A DNA stretch of 64,000 nucleotides, taken from NCBI GenBank assembly GCA_017828975.1, contig JAGAJN010000014.1, positions 1 to 64,000 on the forward strand, in the 5' to 3' direction. The notes below the pieces were generated by a model, which saw nothing but the letters and a program-made list of their open reading frames with translations, did not search any database and had not been told where the DNA came from. Position 1 is the stretch's first letter, and the number at the start of each line of letters is the position of its first letter. The translations under genes were made by a program, and so were the position numbers. Shown here piece after piece: positions 32,906-42,235 of the stretch. The stretch comes from Oscillospiraceae bacterium. Lineage in GTDB: Bacteria; Bacillota; Clostridia; Oscillospirales; Ruminococcaceae.

Positions 32906-33766
32906 ATGAAATTTACCAAAATGCACGGCATAGGCAACGATTATGTCTATGTAAACTGCTTTGAAGAAACGGTGGAGGACCCCGAAAGGGTTTCCGAGCT
33001 GATAAGCGACCGTCACTTCGGCATCGGTTCTGACGGTCTGGTGCTGATAATGCCCTCGGACAAGGCGGATTTCCGTATGCGAATGTTCAACGCCGACGGC
33101 TCGGAGGGTATGATGTGCGGAAACGCTACCCGCTGCATCGGAAAATATGTCTACGAAAAGGGCATGACCCGCAAGACCGAGATAACCCTTGAAACCAAAA
33201 GCGGCGTTAAGTCGCTGAAGCTGTTCCCCGAAAATGGCAAGGTCAAAACCGTTTTGGTGGATATGGGCAAGGCTATTATCAAGCCTGCGGATATTCCCGT
33301 TCTGGCGGACGGTGAGGATTTTATCTCACGAAAAATCGAGGTAAACGGCAATGAGGAAACCGTCACCTGCGTTTCTATGGGAAATCCTCACTGCGTAATA
33401 TTTACCGATAAAAACGTTGACGGTCTGGAGCTTGAAAAGATAGGTCCAAGCTATGAAAATCACCCGCTCTTCCCCGAAAGGATAAACACCGAGTTTGCCA
33501 ACGTCATTGACGGAAACACCGTTAAAATGCGTGTCTGGGAACGAGGTTCGGGCGAAACATGGGCTTGCGGAACCGGTGCTTGTGCCACCGCCGTTGCAGC
33601 CTGCCTTAACGGGCACTGCAAGCGTGACGAGGAAATTCACCTTATCCTCCGCGGCGGCGACCTGTTCATCACCTACAAATCAGACGGAACGGTGCTTATG
33701 AGAGGTCCTGCGACAACCGTTTTCGAGGGTGAAATTGATATTAATACAGCTTTCGGAAAGGAATGA
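32906..33766 (+). CDS. dapF: diaminopimelate epimerase
   Basis: Converts LL- to meso-diaminopimelate for peptidoglycan and lysine. Both active-site cysteines are present, in GMMCGNATRCIG and in WACGTGACATA, with FTKMHGIGNDYVYV at the start. 286 residues from the ATG at 32906 (AAAGGTG site; a GTG at 32897 is in frame but too close to that site). It lies 18 bp after the ANTAR gene and overlaps or abuts dapL, which makes its substrate. Confidence 0.95.
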   Translation: MKFTKMHGIGNDYVYVNCFEETVEDPERVSELISDRHFGIGSDGLVLIMPSDKADFRMRMFNADGSEGMMCGNATRCIGKYVYEKGMTRKTEITLETKSGVKSLKLFPENGKVKTVLVDMGKAIIKPADIPVLADGEDFISRKIEVNGNEETVTCVSMGNPHCVIFTDKNVDGLELEKIGPSYENHPLFPERINTEFANVIDGNTVKMRVWERGSGETWACGTGACATAVAACLNGHCKRDEEIHLILRGGDLFITYKSDGTVLMRGPATTVFEGEIDINTAFGKE

Positions 33767-33771
33767 AACCA

Positions 33772-34977
33772 ATGGTCAAGATAAACGAAAATTTTCTGAA
33801 ACTCAAGAAAAATTACCTCTTTATAGATATTGCAAAGCGTCTTAAAGCGTATAAAGCCGAGAATCCCGACAAGGAGCTTATCCGCATGGGTATAGGAGAT
33901 GTTACCCTGCCCCTTGCGCCCGTGGTCGTTGATGCAATGAAAAAGGCTGCGGACGAAATGGGCGTTAAGGAAACGTTCCGTGGCTATGAGGACAGCGGTG
34001 CGGGATATGATTTTCTGCGCAATGCCGTTTCGGGATATTACAAAAGCTTCGGCGTGAACGTTTCCCCCGATGACATTCGCATAAATGACGGTGCAAAGGC
34101 TGACTGCGGAAATATCGTGGATATTTTCGGGGACGGCAACACCGTTCTTATCACCGACCCCGCATATCCCGTTTATGTGGATTCAAACGCTATGAGCGGA
34201 CGGAAGATAGTTTTCGCAAACTCCAACGAGGCAAACGGCTTTGCGGCTATGCCCGACTATAATGTTCATGCGGACATTATCTATCTTTGTTCCCCCAACA
34301 ATCCCACAGGCTCCGTTTACACAAAGACACAGCTTAAAGAATGGGTGGATTATGCACTGAAAAATGAAGCTGTTATCATCTTCGATTCGGCTTATGAAGC
34401 ATTCATTTCCGACCCCAAGCTGCCGAGGAGCATTTATGCCGTTGAGGGTGCGGAGAAGTGTGCTGTTGAGATGTGTTCCCTGTCCAAAACTGCGGGCTTT
34501 ACAGGCACAAGATGCGGTTACACCGTTATTCCGTCAACGCTTGTTGTTACGGCGTCCGACGGAAGCGAGGTCAAGCTTGCCGACCTTTGGGGCAGACGTC
34601 AGGGAAGCAAGTTCAACGGCGTTTCCTATCCCGTTCAGAGGGCGGCGGAGGCTGTTTTCTCCCCCGAGGGACAGAAGCAGACAAGAGAAGCTATCGCCTA
34701 CTACAAGGGAAATGCGAAAATTATGGCAGAAACCCTTGACGAGCTGGGAATCAAGTACACGGGCGGCATCAACTCACCTTACATCTGGCTGAAATGCCCC
34801 GACGGAATGAACGGCTGGGATTTCTTCGATTATCTCTTAAAGGAAATTCAGGTGGTCGGCACTCCCGGTGACGGTTTCGGTCCTAACGGTGTAGGCTGGT
34901 TCAGATTGACAGCGTTCGGCAGCAGAGAAAACACCGTCGAAGCAATGCGCCGTTTCAAGGAACTTCTTAAAAAATAA
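33772..34977 (+). CDS. dapL: LL-diaminopimelate aminotransferase
   Basis: Makes LL-diaminopimelate directly from tetrahydrodipicolinate and glutamate, bypassing the acylated intermediates. A class I PLP aminotransferase of 401 residues with the PLP lysine in SLSKTAGFTGTRCGY, the DPAYPVYVD and SPNNPTGSVY segments and GIGDVTLPL near the start. The ATG at 33772 is chosen since the AAAGGA site lies 9 bp before it; an ATG at 33763 overlaps the site. Glutamate as amino donor ties this gene to the glutamate synthase operon upstream. Confidence 0.94.
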   Translation: MVKINENFLKLKKNYLFIDIAKRLKAYKAENPDKELIRMGIGDVTLPLAPVVVDAMKKAADEMGVKETFRGYEDSGAGYDFLRNAVSGYYKSFGVNVSPDDIRINDGAKADCGNIVDIFGDGNTVLITDPAYPVYVDSNAMSGRKIVFANSNEANGFAAMPDYNVHADIIYLCSPNNPTGSVYTKTQLKEWVDYALKNEAVIIFDSAYEAFISDPKLPRSIYAVEGAEKCAVEMCSLSKTAGFTGTRCGYTVIPSTLVVTASDGSEVKLADLWGRRQGSKFNGVSYPVQRAAEAVFSPEGQKQTREAIAYYKGNAKIMAETLDELGIKYTGGINSPYIWLKCPDGMNGWDFFDYLLKEIQVVGTPGDGFGPNGVGWFRLTAFGSRENTVEAMRRFKELLKK

Positions 34978-34981
34978 ATAT

Positions 34982-35024
34982 TGCGCCATAGTATCATCTG
35001 AAATCCGATACTATGGCGCATTTT
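34982..35024. terminator. shared terminator of dapL and the YitT-like gene
   Basis: TGCGCCATAGTATC (34982-34995) pairs with GATACTATGGCGCA (35007-35020), flanked by T run and A run, between convergent genes. Confidence 0.9.
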
Positions 35025-35027
35025 ATT

Positions 35028-35900
35028 TTAGCCGTTGCTCTTGAAAACGTCCGCAACATCGCTTATTGCCACAAAAGCCTTGGGGTCAATGCTGTGAATA
35101 ATGTTCTTCATTTTGTATATCTGAAATCGGTTGACAACGAAGTAAATAACGGTTTTTTCCGAATTTGAATAGCCGCCCGTTGCGGGCATAAGGGTCGTTC
35201 CGCACTTGAATTCCGACATAAGTACGGCGTTTATATCCTTTGCCTTTTCCGTAACTATCATGACCGATTTTGAACGGTCGATGCCTTCAACAACAAAGTC
35301 GATGGTTTTCAGTCCCGCCGCATATGTCACTATGGAATAAAGGGGCAGTATCCAGCTGTTTATGACGATTCCGCAGATTATGTACAGGATAACGTTGTAT
35401 ATCATCACAAATGTTCCGACGGTAATGCCAAGCTTTTTTGCGAATATGACCGCCATTACCTCAATGCCGTCAATTGCGCCGCCGTTTCGGATAGTAAGTC
35501 CGCTGCCGACGCCCGAAACGATACCGCCGAACAATGCGCACAATAGCAGGTCCTGTCCCGCCAGCGGAGAAGCAATGCTCACATCTATGGGCAGAACGTC
35601 GGTTATCAGCCATGACGCCATTGAGTAGACCGCCACCGTAAACACCGAGTACACCGTAAATGACACGCCCTGCTTTTTCAGTCCGAAAAGGAAAAGCGGA
35701 ATGTTCAGCAGAAGCAGGAATATTGACAGCGACCAGCTTTCGGGAGTGACCTGTGAAAGCAGTATAGACGTTCCCGAAATGCCGCTGTCATACAGCTTTA
35801 CGGGTGCTAAAAATACGGTCACGCCAAAAGCATTTATGCAGCCCGCTATAAATAGCATAACAAAATTCTGCCATCTTAGTGAGGAAAACAGCTTTTTCAT
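35028..35900 (-). CDS. YitT-family membrane protein
   Basis: A 290-residue protein with about five or six transmembrane helices in the first 200 residues (FVMLFIAGCINAFGVTVFL; GLTIRNGGAIDGIEVMAV loop) and a C-terminal soluble DUF2179-type domain (SVMIVTEKAKDINAVL to HSIDPKAFVAISDVADVFK). Such proteins are common in Firmicutes; the role is unknown, transport has been proposed. The start at 35900 has a GGAGGTG site; the ATG at 35924 lacks one. Confidence 0.85.
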   Translation of the reverse strand: MKKLFSSLRWQNFVMLFIAGCINAFGVTVFLAPVKLYDSGISGTSILLSQVTPESWSLSIFLLLLNIPLFLFGLKKQGVSFTVYSVFTVAVYSMASWLITDVLPIDVSIASPLAGQDLLLCALFGGIVSGVGSGLTIRNGGAIDGIEVMAVIFAKKLGITVGTFVMIYNVILYIICGIVINSWILPLYSIVTYAAGLKTIDFVVEGIDRSKSVMIVTEKAKDINAVLMSEFKCGTTLMPATGGYSNSEKTVIYFVVNRFQIYKMKNIIHSIDPKAFVAISDVADVFKSNG

Positions 35901-36426
35901 TTTATGCACCTCCGATAGTTTCACGGCTTATCCAGTTAAATTATATCATAACCCACCCCCAAAGTCAAATACTATTAATACGACAAAATTTAATCACGAA
36001 AATCAATTTTTAAATTATCCCAAAGAATCAAATTGTAATAGTAGTAAGGATAAACACACAAAGCAAGCTCAAACTATCCAAAGAACATTATATTAACAAA
36101 TTCCACCAAAATGTAAAGCAGGGTAAAGAGGGTGGGGTGAAAGGAAAGGGGATTGCAAAGGGGGAAACGTTAGGGGCGGGGGAAACTCCCTGCTTTGCAT
36201 TAGGGTTTGTTGTGTCCCCCGCCCATATAGTTTCCCCCTTTGCGGGAGAGCCACAAAAGAAAAAAGGTCACAAAGGTTGTGTAGAGAAATAAAGCAGTAC
36301 AATCAAGGTGCATATTTTCCGTCCATACAGCAACTTATTTATGTTTCCGTCAAAATTTAAGGTTTTAAAGTATTATTCGTGCTTAAGACGTAAAAATTGA
36401 TTTCCGTGAAAAAACATCTGCTAAAC
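35901..36426. other. intergenic region with G-rich palindromic element
   Basis: About 525 bp without a credible gene. The first half is AT-rich; 36120-36245 is G/C-skewed and contains a long inverted repeat. A 69-codon open frame on the minus strand at 36093-36302 is a proline/phenylalanine by-product of the skew. Confidence 0.6.
36155..36243. repeat. 29-bp inverted repeat in a G-rich block
   Basis: GCAAAGGGGGAAAC-N6-GGCGGGGGA (36155-36183) is the reverse complement of 36215-36243 except for the six central bases. The 31-bp loop contains CCCTGCTTTGC, which itself pairs with GTAAAGCAGGG just upstream (from about 36112). The arrangement suggests a mobile palindromic unit or a structured RNA. 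Confidence 0.75.
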
Positions 36427-36455
36427 TTGACAAACTGAGAGTAATATAGTATAAT
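36427..36455 (+). promoter_or_regulatory. consensus sigma-A promoter of smsCB-cysES
   Basis: TTGACA (36427-36432), 17 bp, TATAAT (36450-36455), 60 bp before the smsC ATG. Confidence 0.85.
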
Positions 36456-36515
36456 AAATAAATATGATTAATATAGGCAAACTGTTTCATAAAAGGATAG
36501 AAAAGAGGAAGTTCA

Positions 36516-37250
36516 ATGCTGGAACTAAAGGGAATACGCTGGAAAACTCCCGAGGGAGATGAAATTCTCAAAGGCGTAGATCTTACTGTACCAAAGGGAA
36601 AGCTGACCGTTGTCACAGGACCGAACGGCGGCGGAAAAACCTCCCTTGCCAAGATAATTGCGGGACTGTATGACCCCGACGAGGGAACTATCTCCCTGAA
36701 CGGTCAGGACATAACCTCGCTGGATATTACCGAGCGTGCCAAGGGCGGCATTGCATATGCGTTTCAGCAGCCCGTCCGCTTTAAGGGGCTGACCGTCAGA
36801 GATCTGCTGAATATGTCTGCGGAGGAAAATCTTCCCGACAATGAGATATGCCGAATTCTGGGAGAAGTGGGACTTTGTGCCAACGAATATATGAACAGAG
36901 AAGCGGACAGCAGTCTGTCGGGCGGCGAAAGCAAGCGTATTGAAATAGCTACCGTCCTCGCACGGAAAAATGCGCAGATGCTTGTGTTCGACGAACCCGA
37001 AGCGGGCATTGACCTGTGGAGCTTCTCAAATCTCATCAACGCATTTGAACGCCTGAAAAACGAGAGCGGACGCACTCTGCTGGTCATTTCCCATCAGGAG
37101 CGAATTATGGAGATAGCCGACTGCATTGCCGTTGTCGCAAACGGTACGGTCACGGAATTCGGAAACAAAGAGGATATTCTCCCCGCACTCCTTGAACGGG
37201 AAAAGGGCTGCAAGTGTCCCCTGAAAACCACCAAGAGGGAGGGCTGCTGA
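36516..37250 (+). CDS. smsC: SufC-like ABC ATPase (SmsC)
   Basis: The 244-residue ATPase of an Fe-S cluster scaffold. P-loop GPNGGGKTSLAKIIAG near residue 35, Q-loop FQQPVRFKGLTV, signature LSGGESKRIEIA, Walker B MLVFDEPEAGIDLW and switch histidine in VISHQER. The EAGIDLW sequence matches SufC-type proteins. Cytosolic. It is one base before smsB and heads a four-gene operon. No sufS, sufU, sufD or iscU is nearby, which fits the minimal two-gene SMS system of anaerobes. Confidence 0.9.
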   Translation: MLELKGIRWKTPEGDEILKGVDLTVPKGKLTVVTGPNGGGKTSLAKIIAGLYDPDEGTISLNGQDITSLDITERAKGGIAYAFQQPVRFKGLTVRDLLNMSAEENLPDNEICRILGEVGLCANEYMNREADSSLSGGESKRIEIATVLARKNAQMLVFDEPEAGIDLWSFSNLINAFERLKNESGRTLLVISHQERIMEIADCIAVVANGTVTEFGNKEDILPALLEREKGCKCPLKTTKREGC

Positions 37251-37251
37251 T

Positions 37252-38169
37252 ATGAACGAGATAACAAGCGGTCTGCTGAATGTCGTTTCCGACTGGAACG
37301 GCAGCTTCAAGGGAGCATATAATATTAGAGAGGACGGCGGCTGCGCAGGCAGACAGTCCTCGGAAAATATCAAGATAGAACCGAAGCAAGATAACCCCGG
37401 CATCGTTATCCGCATTAGCGGCAAAGCGCAGAAGGAAACGGTCTATATCCCCGCCTGCGTTACCCATGCGGGCGTGAACGACCTTGTTTACAATGATTTT
37501 ATCGTGGAGGACGGCGCAGATGTCATTATTGTGGCAGGCTGCGGAGTTCATTCGGACGGCGAGGAGGAAGCCCGTCACAACGGTATCCACCGCTTCTTTA
37601 TCGGGAAAAATGCAAGAGTGCTTTACAAGGAAAAGCATATCGGCACAGGCAAGGGCAAGGGGGCAAGGCGCATTGACCCCGTCACCGACATTCATATGGA
37701 CGAAGCCTCCTATATGGAAATGGACACCATGCAGATAAGCGGCGTTACAAGCACAAACAGGCTCACCACCGCTTCTCTGGGCGCAGGCGCAAAGCTTGTT
37801 ATCAGGGAACGTCTGCTGACCGACGGCGATGAAACCGCAAAGTCCGATTTCACCGTTTCGCTGGACGGCGAGGATTCTGGCGTTGATTTAGTTTCACGTT
37901 CGGTGGCAAAGGGAAATTCCTATCAGGAGTATCATTCGGTGATAAAGGGCAACTGCCGATGTACGGGACATTCCGAGTGCGACGCCATTCTTGCGGACAA
38001 CGGCAGAGTAAACGCCGCTCCCGAACTGTATGCGGGAAATATCGACGCTTCTCTTATCCACGAAGCCGCCATCGGAAAGATAGCGGGCGAGCAGATAATC
38101 AAGCTTCGCACTCTGGGACTTACCGAGGAAGAAGCAGAGCAGAAAATTATCGACGGTTTCCTGAAATAA
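37252..38169 (+). CDS. smsB: SufB/SufD-like Fe-S scaffold (SmsB)
   Basis: A 305-residue single protein equal to the SufBD core: beta-helix region (VYIPACVTHAGVND, GADVIIVAGCGVHSDG) and C-terminal end HEAAIGKIAGEQIIKLRTLGLTEEEAEQKI, the conserved helical tail. It carries cysteines in AGCG and CRCTGHSECDAIL. SufB in full SUF is longer (~470), so this is the short form. It binds smsC and builds clusters; the sulfur donor must be encoded elsewhere. Followed 36 bp later by cysE and cysS, which supply cysteine. Confidence 0.85.
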   Translation: MNEITSGLLNVVSDWNGSFKGAYNIREDGGCAGRQSSENIKIEPKQDNPGIVIRISGKAQKETVYIPACVTHAGVNDLVYNDFIVEDGADVIIVAGCGVHSDGEEEARHNGIHRFFIGKNARVLYKEKHIGTGKGKGARRIDPVTDIHMDEASYMEMDTMQISGVTSTNRLTTASLGAGAKLVIRERLLTDGDETAKSDFTVSLDGEDSGVDLVSRSVAKGNSYQEYHSVIKGNCRCTGHSECDAILADNGRVNAAPELYAGNIDASLIHEAAIGKIAGEQIIKLRTLGLTEEEAEQKIIDGFLK

Positions 38170-38205
38170 TACTCGAAAATCCTCAGAATTTTATGGAGGA
38201 CATTT

Positions 38206-38910
38206 ATGTTTGAACACATCAAGGCTGATATAGCGTCCGTCAAGGCACGTGACCCCGCCGCACGGAACGCTTTTGAGATAATCCTGACCTATTCGGGACT
38301 TCATGCGGTGCTGGCTTACCGTGTGTCCCACTGGTTTTATACCCACAAGCTGTTTACCGTTGCAAGGGTAATTTCCCAGACTGCCAGATTTTTAACTGGC
38401 ATTGAGATACACCCGGGCGCAAAGATAGGCAAGGGCTTTTTCATCGACCACGGCATGGGCGTCGTTATTGGTGAAACTACCGAAATAGGCGACAACTGCC
38501 TTATCTATCAGGGCGTTACTTTAGGCGGTACGGGAAAAGACAAGGGCAAGCGTCACCCTACCCTCGGCAACAATGTTATGGTAGGAGCGGGTGCAAGAGT
38601 ATTGGGTCCCATAAAGATAGGCAACAACGTTAAGGTCGCTGCTGGTGCGGTGGTCTTAGAGCCTGTCCCCGACAACTGCACCTGCGTCGGCGTTCCCGCA
38701 AGAATTGTCAAGCGAAACGGCAAGCGTGTCAAGTCCGACTGCGACCTTGACCAGATACACATTCCCGACCCCGTTGCACAGGAGCTTTGCAAACAGCTTG
38801 CCCGAATCGAAAAGCTGGAAAAGCAGGTCAAGGAAATGAATAAGGAAGAGATAAAGCGGATAATCACCAACGCTTCTACGGCGAAGCGGGCGAATTCCGA
38901 TAAAAACTGA
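38206..38910 (+). CDS. cysE: serine O-acetyltransferase
   Basis: Acetylates serine, the first step of cysteine synthesis. The N-terminal helical part precedes a left-handed beta helix with the hexapeptide repeats [37 protein letters not shown] and [19 protein letters not shown]. The final ~50 residues are a lysine/glutamate-rich tail ([16 protein letters not shown]), longer than usual. GGAGGAC site. It is between smsB and cysS. Confidence 0.94.
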   Translation: MFEHIKADIASVKARDPAARNAFEIILTYSGLHAVLAYRVSHWFYTHKLFTVARVISQTARFLTGIEIHPGAKIGKGFFIDHGMGVVIGETTEIGDNCLIYQGVTLGGTGKDKGKRHPTLGNNVMVGAGARVLGPIKIGNNVKVAAGAVVLEPVPDNCTCVGVPARIVKRNGKRVKSDCDLDQIHIPDPVAQELCKQLARIEKLEKQVKEMNKEEIKRIITNASTAKRANSDKN

Positions 38911-38923
38911 AAGGATTTTTTCA

Positions 38924-40336
38924 ATGAAGCTATACAACACCCTTACCCACAATAAAGAGGAATTTGTTCCCAGAGTGGAAGGCAAGGTGTCCATGTACAC
39001 CTGCGGACCTACCGTATATCACTATGCCCACATCGGCAATCTGAGAAGCTATATTATGGAGGATATTCTCGAAAAATATCTGAGATTTTCGGGATATGAC
39101 GTTACCCGAGTTATGAACATAACCGACGTTGGACACCTCACCAGCGACGGCGATACAGGCGACGACAAGATGCTTAAAGGCGCAAAGCGTGAGCATAAGA
39201 CTGTTATGGAGATCGCAAAATTTTACACCGACGCTTTCTTTGACGACTGCAAAAAGCTGAACATCAAGCGTCCCGACGTTGTTGAGCCTGCCACGGGCTG
39301 CATTGACGAGTTCATCAAGGTAATTTCGGGTCTGCTGGAAAAGGGCTTTGCCTACGAAGCGGGCGGAAATATCTACTTTGATACCTCCAAGCTTTCGCAG
39401 TATTACGTTTTCCACGATTTCAAGGAGGAGGACCTGGAGGTCGGCGTAAGAGAGGGCGTTGAAGCGGATTCCAACAAGAAGAACAAGGCGGATTTCGTGC
39501 TTTGGTTCACAAAGTCCAAGTTTGAAGATCAGGAGCTGAAATGGGAAAGCCCCTGGGGTCTTGGCTATCCCGGCTGGCATATCGAATGTTCCTGCATCGC
39601 AATGAAGCATCTGGGCGAATATCTGGACATTCACTGCGGCGGCATCGACAACGCATTTCCACATCACACAAACGAGATCGCACAGAGCGAAGCATATATC
39701 GGACATAAGTGGTGCAATTACTGGTTCCACATTCTCCACCTGAACACCAACGACGGAAAAATGAGCAAGTCAAAGGGCGAATTTCTCACCGTTTCCCTGC
39801 TGGAATCAAAGGGATATGCGCCTGTTATTTACAGATTCTTCTGCCTGCTGTCCCATTACAGAAAATCGCTGGTATTCTCCTATGAAAATCTCGACAACGC
39901 AAAGCAGGCTTACGAAAAGCTTATTGCGAAGATTTCTCCCCTGCTTGCGGACAAAAACGGCGAAGTCGATAAGTCCGAGTTTGACCGCCTGATGACCTCA
40001 TTCAAGGACGCTATGGACAACGACCTTAACACCTCCATGGGCATTACCGTTCTCTATGACGTGCTGAAATCTCCCGCAAACGCAGCCACAAAGCTGGCTC
40101 TCATTGCAGAGTTTGACAAGGTGCTGTCAATTGACCTCATAAAGAACGCCGAAGCTGCCGCCGCAAAGGACGCAGCACCCGAGCTTCCCCCCGAAGTCCT
40201 TGAGCTTGCCGAACAGCGCAAGGCAGCAAGAAAGGCAAAGGATTTTGCCCTTGCCGACAGCCTCCGTGACAAGATAACCGCTCTAGGATATGTTGTTGAG
40301 GAAACTCGTCAGGGAACGAAAATTTACAAGGCATAA
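38924..40336 (+). CDS. cysS: cysteine--tRNA ligase
   Basis: Charges tRNA-Cys. Class I signatures: HIGN near residue 37 (YHYAHIGNLR) and KMSKSKG near 270; zinc ligands in CGPTVY, CSCIAMKH and a HTNEIAQ region. 470 residues is normal, ending in the C-terminal anticodon-binding helices (KAARKAKDFALADSLRD). AAAGGA site, 13 bp after cysE. Together the operon couples cysteine production, cysteine use in translation and Fe-S assembly. Confidence 0.96.
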   Translation: MKLYNTLTHNKEEFVPRVEGKVSMYTCGPTVYHYAHIGNLRSYIMEDILEKYLRFSGYDVTRVMNITDVGHLTSDGDTGDDKMLKGAKREHKTVMEIAKFYTDAFFDDCKKLNIKRPDVVEPATGCIDEFIKVISGLLEKGFAYEAGGNIYFDTSKLSQYYVFHDFKEEDLEVGVREGVEADSNKKNKADFVLWFTKSKFEDQELKWESPWGLGYPGWHIECSCIAMKHLGEYLDIHCGGIDNAFPHHTNEIAQSEAYIGHKWCNYWFHILHLNTNDGKMSKSKGEFLTVSLLESKGYAPVIYRFFCLLSHYRKSLVFSYENLDNAKQAYEKLIAKISPLLADKNGEVDKSEFDRLMTSFKDAMDNDLNTSMGITVLYDVLKSPANAATKLALIAEFDKVLSIDLIKNAEAAAAKDAAPELPPEVLELAEQRKAARKAKDFALADSLRDKITALGYVVEETRQGTKIYKA

Positions 40337-40340
40337 AATC

Positions 40341-40373
40341 AGCCCGACCGAAGTGCAAATCGGTCGGGCTTTT
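40341..40373. terminator. shared terminator of cysS and the aminopeptidase P gene
   Basis: AGCCCGACCGA (40341-40351) pairs with TCGGTCGGGCT (40360-40370), followed by TTT on the plus side; it abuts the minus-strand stop at 40375. Confidence 0.85.
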
Positions 40374-40374
40374 G

Positions 40375-42171
40375 CTATATTTCCCTAGTCATCTCAGCAA
40401 GAGCGTCCGCTTCTTCCATGTCAAGGAAAGGCGAAATTTCCTGAAATACCATTCTGTGATAGCGGTTCAGCTGCTCCTTTTCCTCAAAGGTGAGCATTTC
40501 GGGGATAATGCCGTCAAGGTCGATGGGAGCGTAAGTGATGGTTTCAAACTCCATAAACTGCCCATACTCGTTCTTCTCCGCTTTTCGGCAGACAAGCTCG
40601 TTTTCCGTCCTGATGCCGTAGCGTCCTTCAATGTAAACACCCGGCTCGTCGGTGGTGACCATGCCCTCCTCAAAGGGCGTGTTTGCGGTACGTCCGGGGA
40701 AATTTCCCCAGTGAACGGAGTTGGGTCCCTCGTGGATATTCAGCAGATAGCCAACGCCGTGCCCCGTTCCGCAGCGGTAATCTATGCCGTATTTCCACAG
40801 CTGACTGCGGCAGAGAATATCAAGATTTTGCCCCGTGCAGCCGCTTAAAAACTTCACCCGTGCAAGGGCGAGCATTGCTTTCAGCACGGCGGTGAAATCC
40901 CGCTTTTCATCATCTCCGATACTGCCCAGCACTATGGTTCGGGTAATATCGGTGGAGCCGTTCAGGTAATGTCCCCCCGAATCCACCAGAAGCATGCCCT
41001 CGTCGGTGATCTCCGCCGCCGTTTCAGGCTTTGCGGAATAGTGCATCATTGCGGCATTGCCCTTATAGGCACAGATGGTATCAAAGCTCAGGTCAAGAAA
41101 ACCCTCCTGTTCCCTGCGGAGCTTTTCAAGATATTCGGCGGCGGAAACCTCGTCGATCTTCAGCTTTCCCGCATTTTTCTTTATCCATATGATGAATTTC
41201 GTTACCGCCGTACCGTCGCTGATATGGGCTTTTCTGAGATTGTAAAGCTCCGTGGGATTTTTCTTTGACTTCATCAGACGGACGGGGCTGGGCTTGTTGA
41301 TGATAACAGCCGTTTCGGGAATATTTCCGAGTATCTTTGCATTAGTCCGTCCACGGTCGATAAGCACCTTGCTTTCGGGGGACAGCTCTGCGGCAAACCC
41401 GTAAATATCGCCGTAGCTGCAAACCTCTGCACCCTCCGATGCCAGACGCTCCCGTATCTCGGCGGAAACGGCTTCATCATAGGCAAACAGCAGTGCCTTA
41501 TCCTTTGTGACCGCCGCAAATGCGTATATTACGGGGAAATGCGGAACGTCCGAGCCTCTTATGTTAAACAGCCAGTTCACATCGTCCAGCGAGGAGAGAA
41601 TGTGAACGTCCGCACCCTCCTTGGACATTTGCTCACGCAGCTCGGACAGCTTTTCGGAAACTGTCTTTCCCGAATATTCCTTCTCCAATATCCACGCAGA
41701 AGTGGGCTTTACGGGCGGTCTGTCAGTCCATATCTCCCCCGCAATATCGTGGGAACAGTTTACCGTTCCGCCCCGTTTTTTCGCCGCCCCAGACAGCTTA
41801 TCCGCCGTATTTCCGTTGACAACCGAGCCGTCAAAAAACAGCGTTCCGTCGGCGGGCAGCTCCCTTTCTATCATCTCGAAAACGGTGGGGACGCCATCAA
41901 CGCCCGTTCTGCAAAGCTCAAATGTGCTGCCCTCCAGCTCATGCTCTGCCTGAATAAAATATCTTCCGTCCGTCCAGAGGAACGCTTTGTTTTCGGTAAT
42001 AAGGGCAGTTCCCGCCGAGCCTGTAAAGCCTGTGATGAACCGCCTTGTCTTGTAATGCTCTGCGGGATATTCCGACTCGTGACAGTCGGCGGTGGGAATG
42101 TAAACTGCATCTGCGCCGTACTCGGACATTTTCTCACGAAGTTTTGCAAGTCTTTTTATTATTTCGGACAT
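40375..42171 (-). CDS. Xaa-Pro aminopeptidase (M24B family)
   Basis: Removes N-terminal residues before proline. The 598-residue protein has two creatinase-like N-terminal domains (ending about residue 310) and the pita-bread catalytic domain with metal ligands in LLVDSGGHYLNGSTDITRT, GTGHGVGYLLNIHEGP, TTDEPGVYIEGRYGIRTEN. The length and order match the aminopeptidase P type of Firmicutes, and no signal peptide is seen, so it is cytoplasmic. AAAGGAG site upstream. It follows galM across a terminator and may be fed by readthrough, as no separate promoter was found. Confidence 0.93.
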   Translation of the reverse strand: MSEIIKRLAKLREKMSEYGADAVYIPTADCHESEYPAEHYKTRRFITGFTGSAGTALITENKAFLWTDGRYFIQAEHELEGSTFELCRTGVDGVPTVFEMIERELPADGTLFFDGSVVNGNTADKLSGAAKKRGGTVNCSHDIAGEIWTDRPPVKPTSAWILEKEYSGKTVSEKLSELREQMSKEGADVHILSSLDDVNWLFNIRGSDVPHFPVIYAFAAVTKDKALLFAYDEAVSAEIRERLASEGAEVCSYGDIYGFAAELSPESKVLIDRGRTNAKILGNIPETAVIINKPSPVRLMKSKKNPTELYNLRKAHISDGTAVTKFIIWIKKNAGKLKIDEVSAAEYLEKLRREQEGFLDLSFDTICAYKGNAAMMHYSAKPETAAEITDEGMLLVDSGGHYLNGSTDITRTIVLGSIGDDEKRDFTAVLKAMLALARVKFLSGCTGQNLDILCRSQLWKYGIDYRCGTGHGVGYLLNIHEGPNSVHWGNFPGRTANTPFEEGMVTTDEPGVYIEGRYGIRTENELVCRKAEKNEYGQFMEFETITYAPIDLDGIIPEMLTFEEKEQLNRYHRMVFQEISPFLDMEEADALAEMTREI

Positions 42172-42195
42172 TTTCTTCTCCTTTATAGCACAAAA

Positions 42196-42228
42196 GCGGC
42201 AGCCGTTCGGTCAAACCTCGGCTGCCGC
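42196..42228 (-). terminator. terminator of the nadC-radical SAM-galM operon
   Basis: GCGGCAGCCG (42196-42205) pairs with CGGCTGCCGC (42219-42228); the minus strand continues TTTTGTGC. Located between galM and the aminopeptidase gene. Confidence 0.8.
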
Positions 42229-42235
42229 AAAATCT

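Noticed and set aside
36093..36302. 69-codon minus-strand frame in the G-rich palindrome region
   Set aside because: Proline/phenylalanine composition from base skew, no ribosome site, lies across the inverted repeat.
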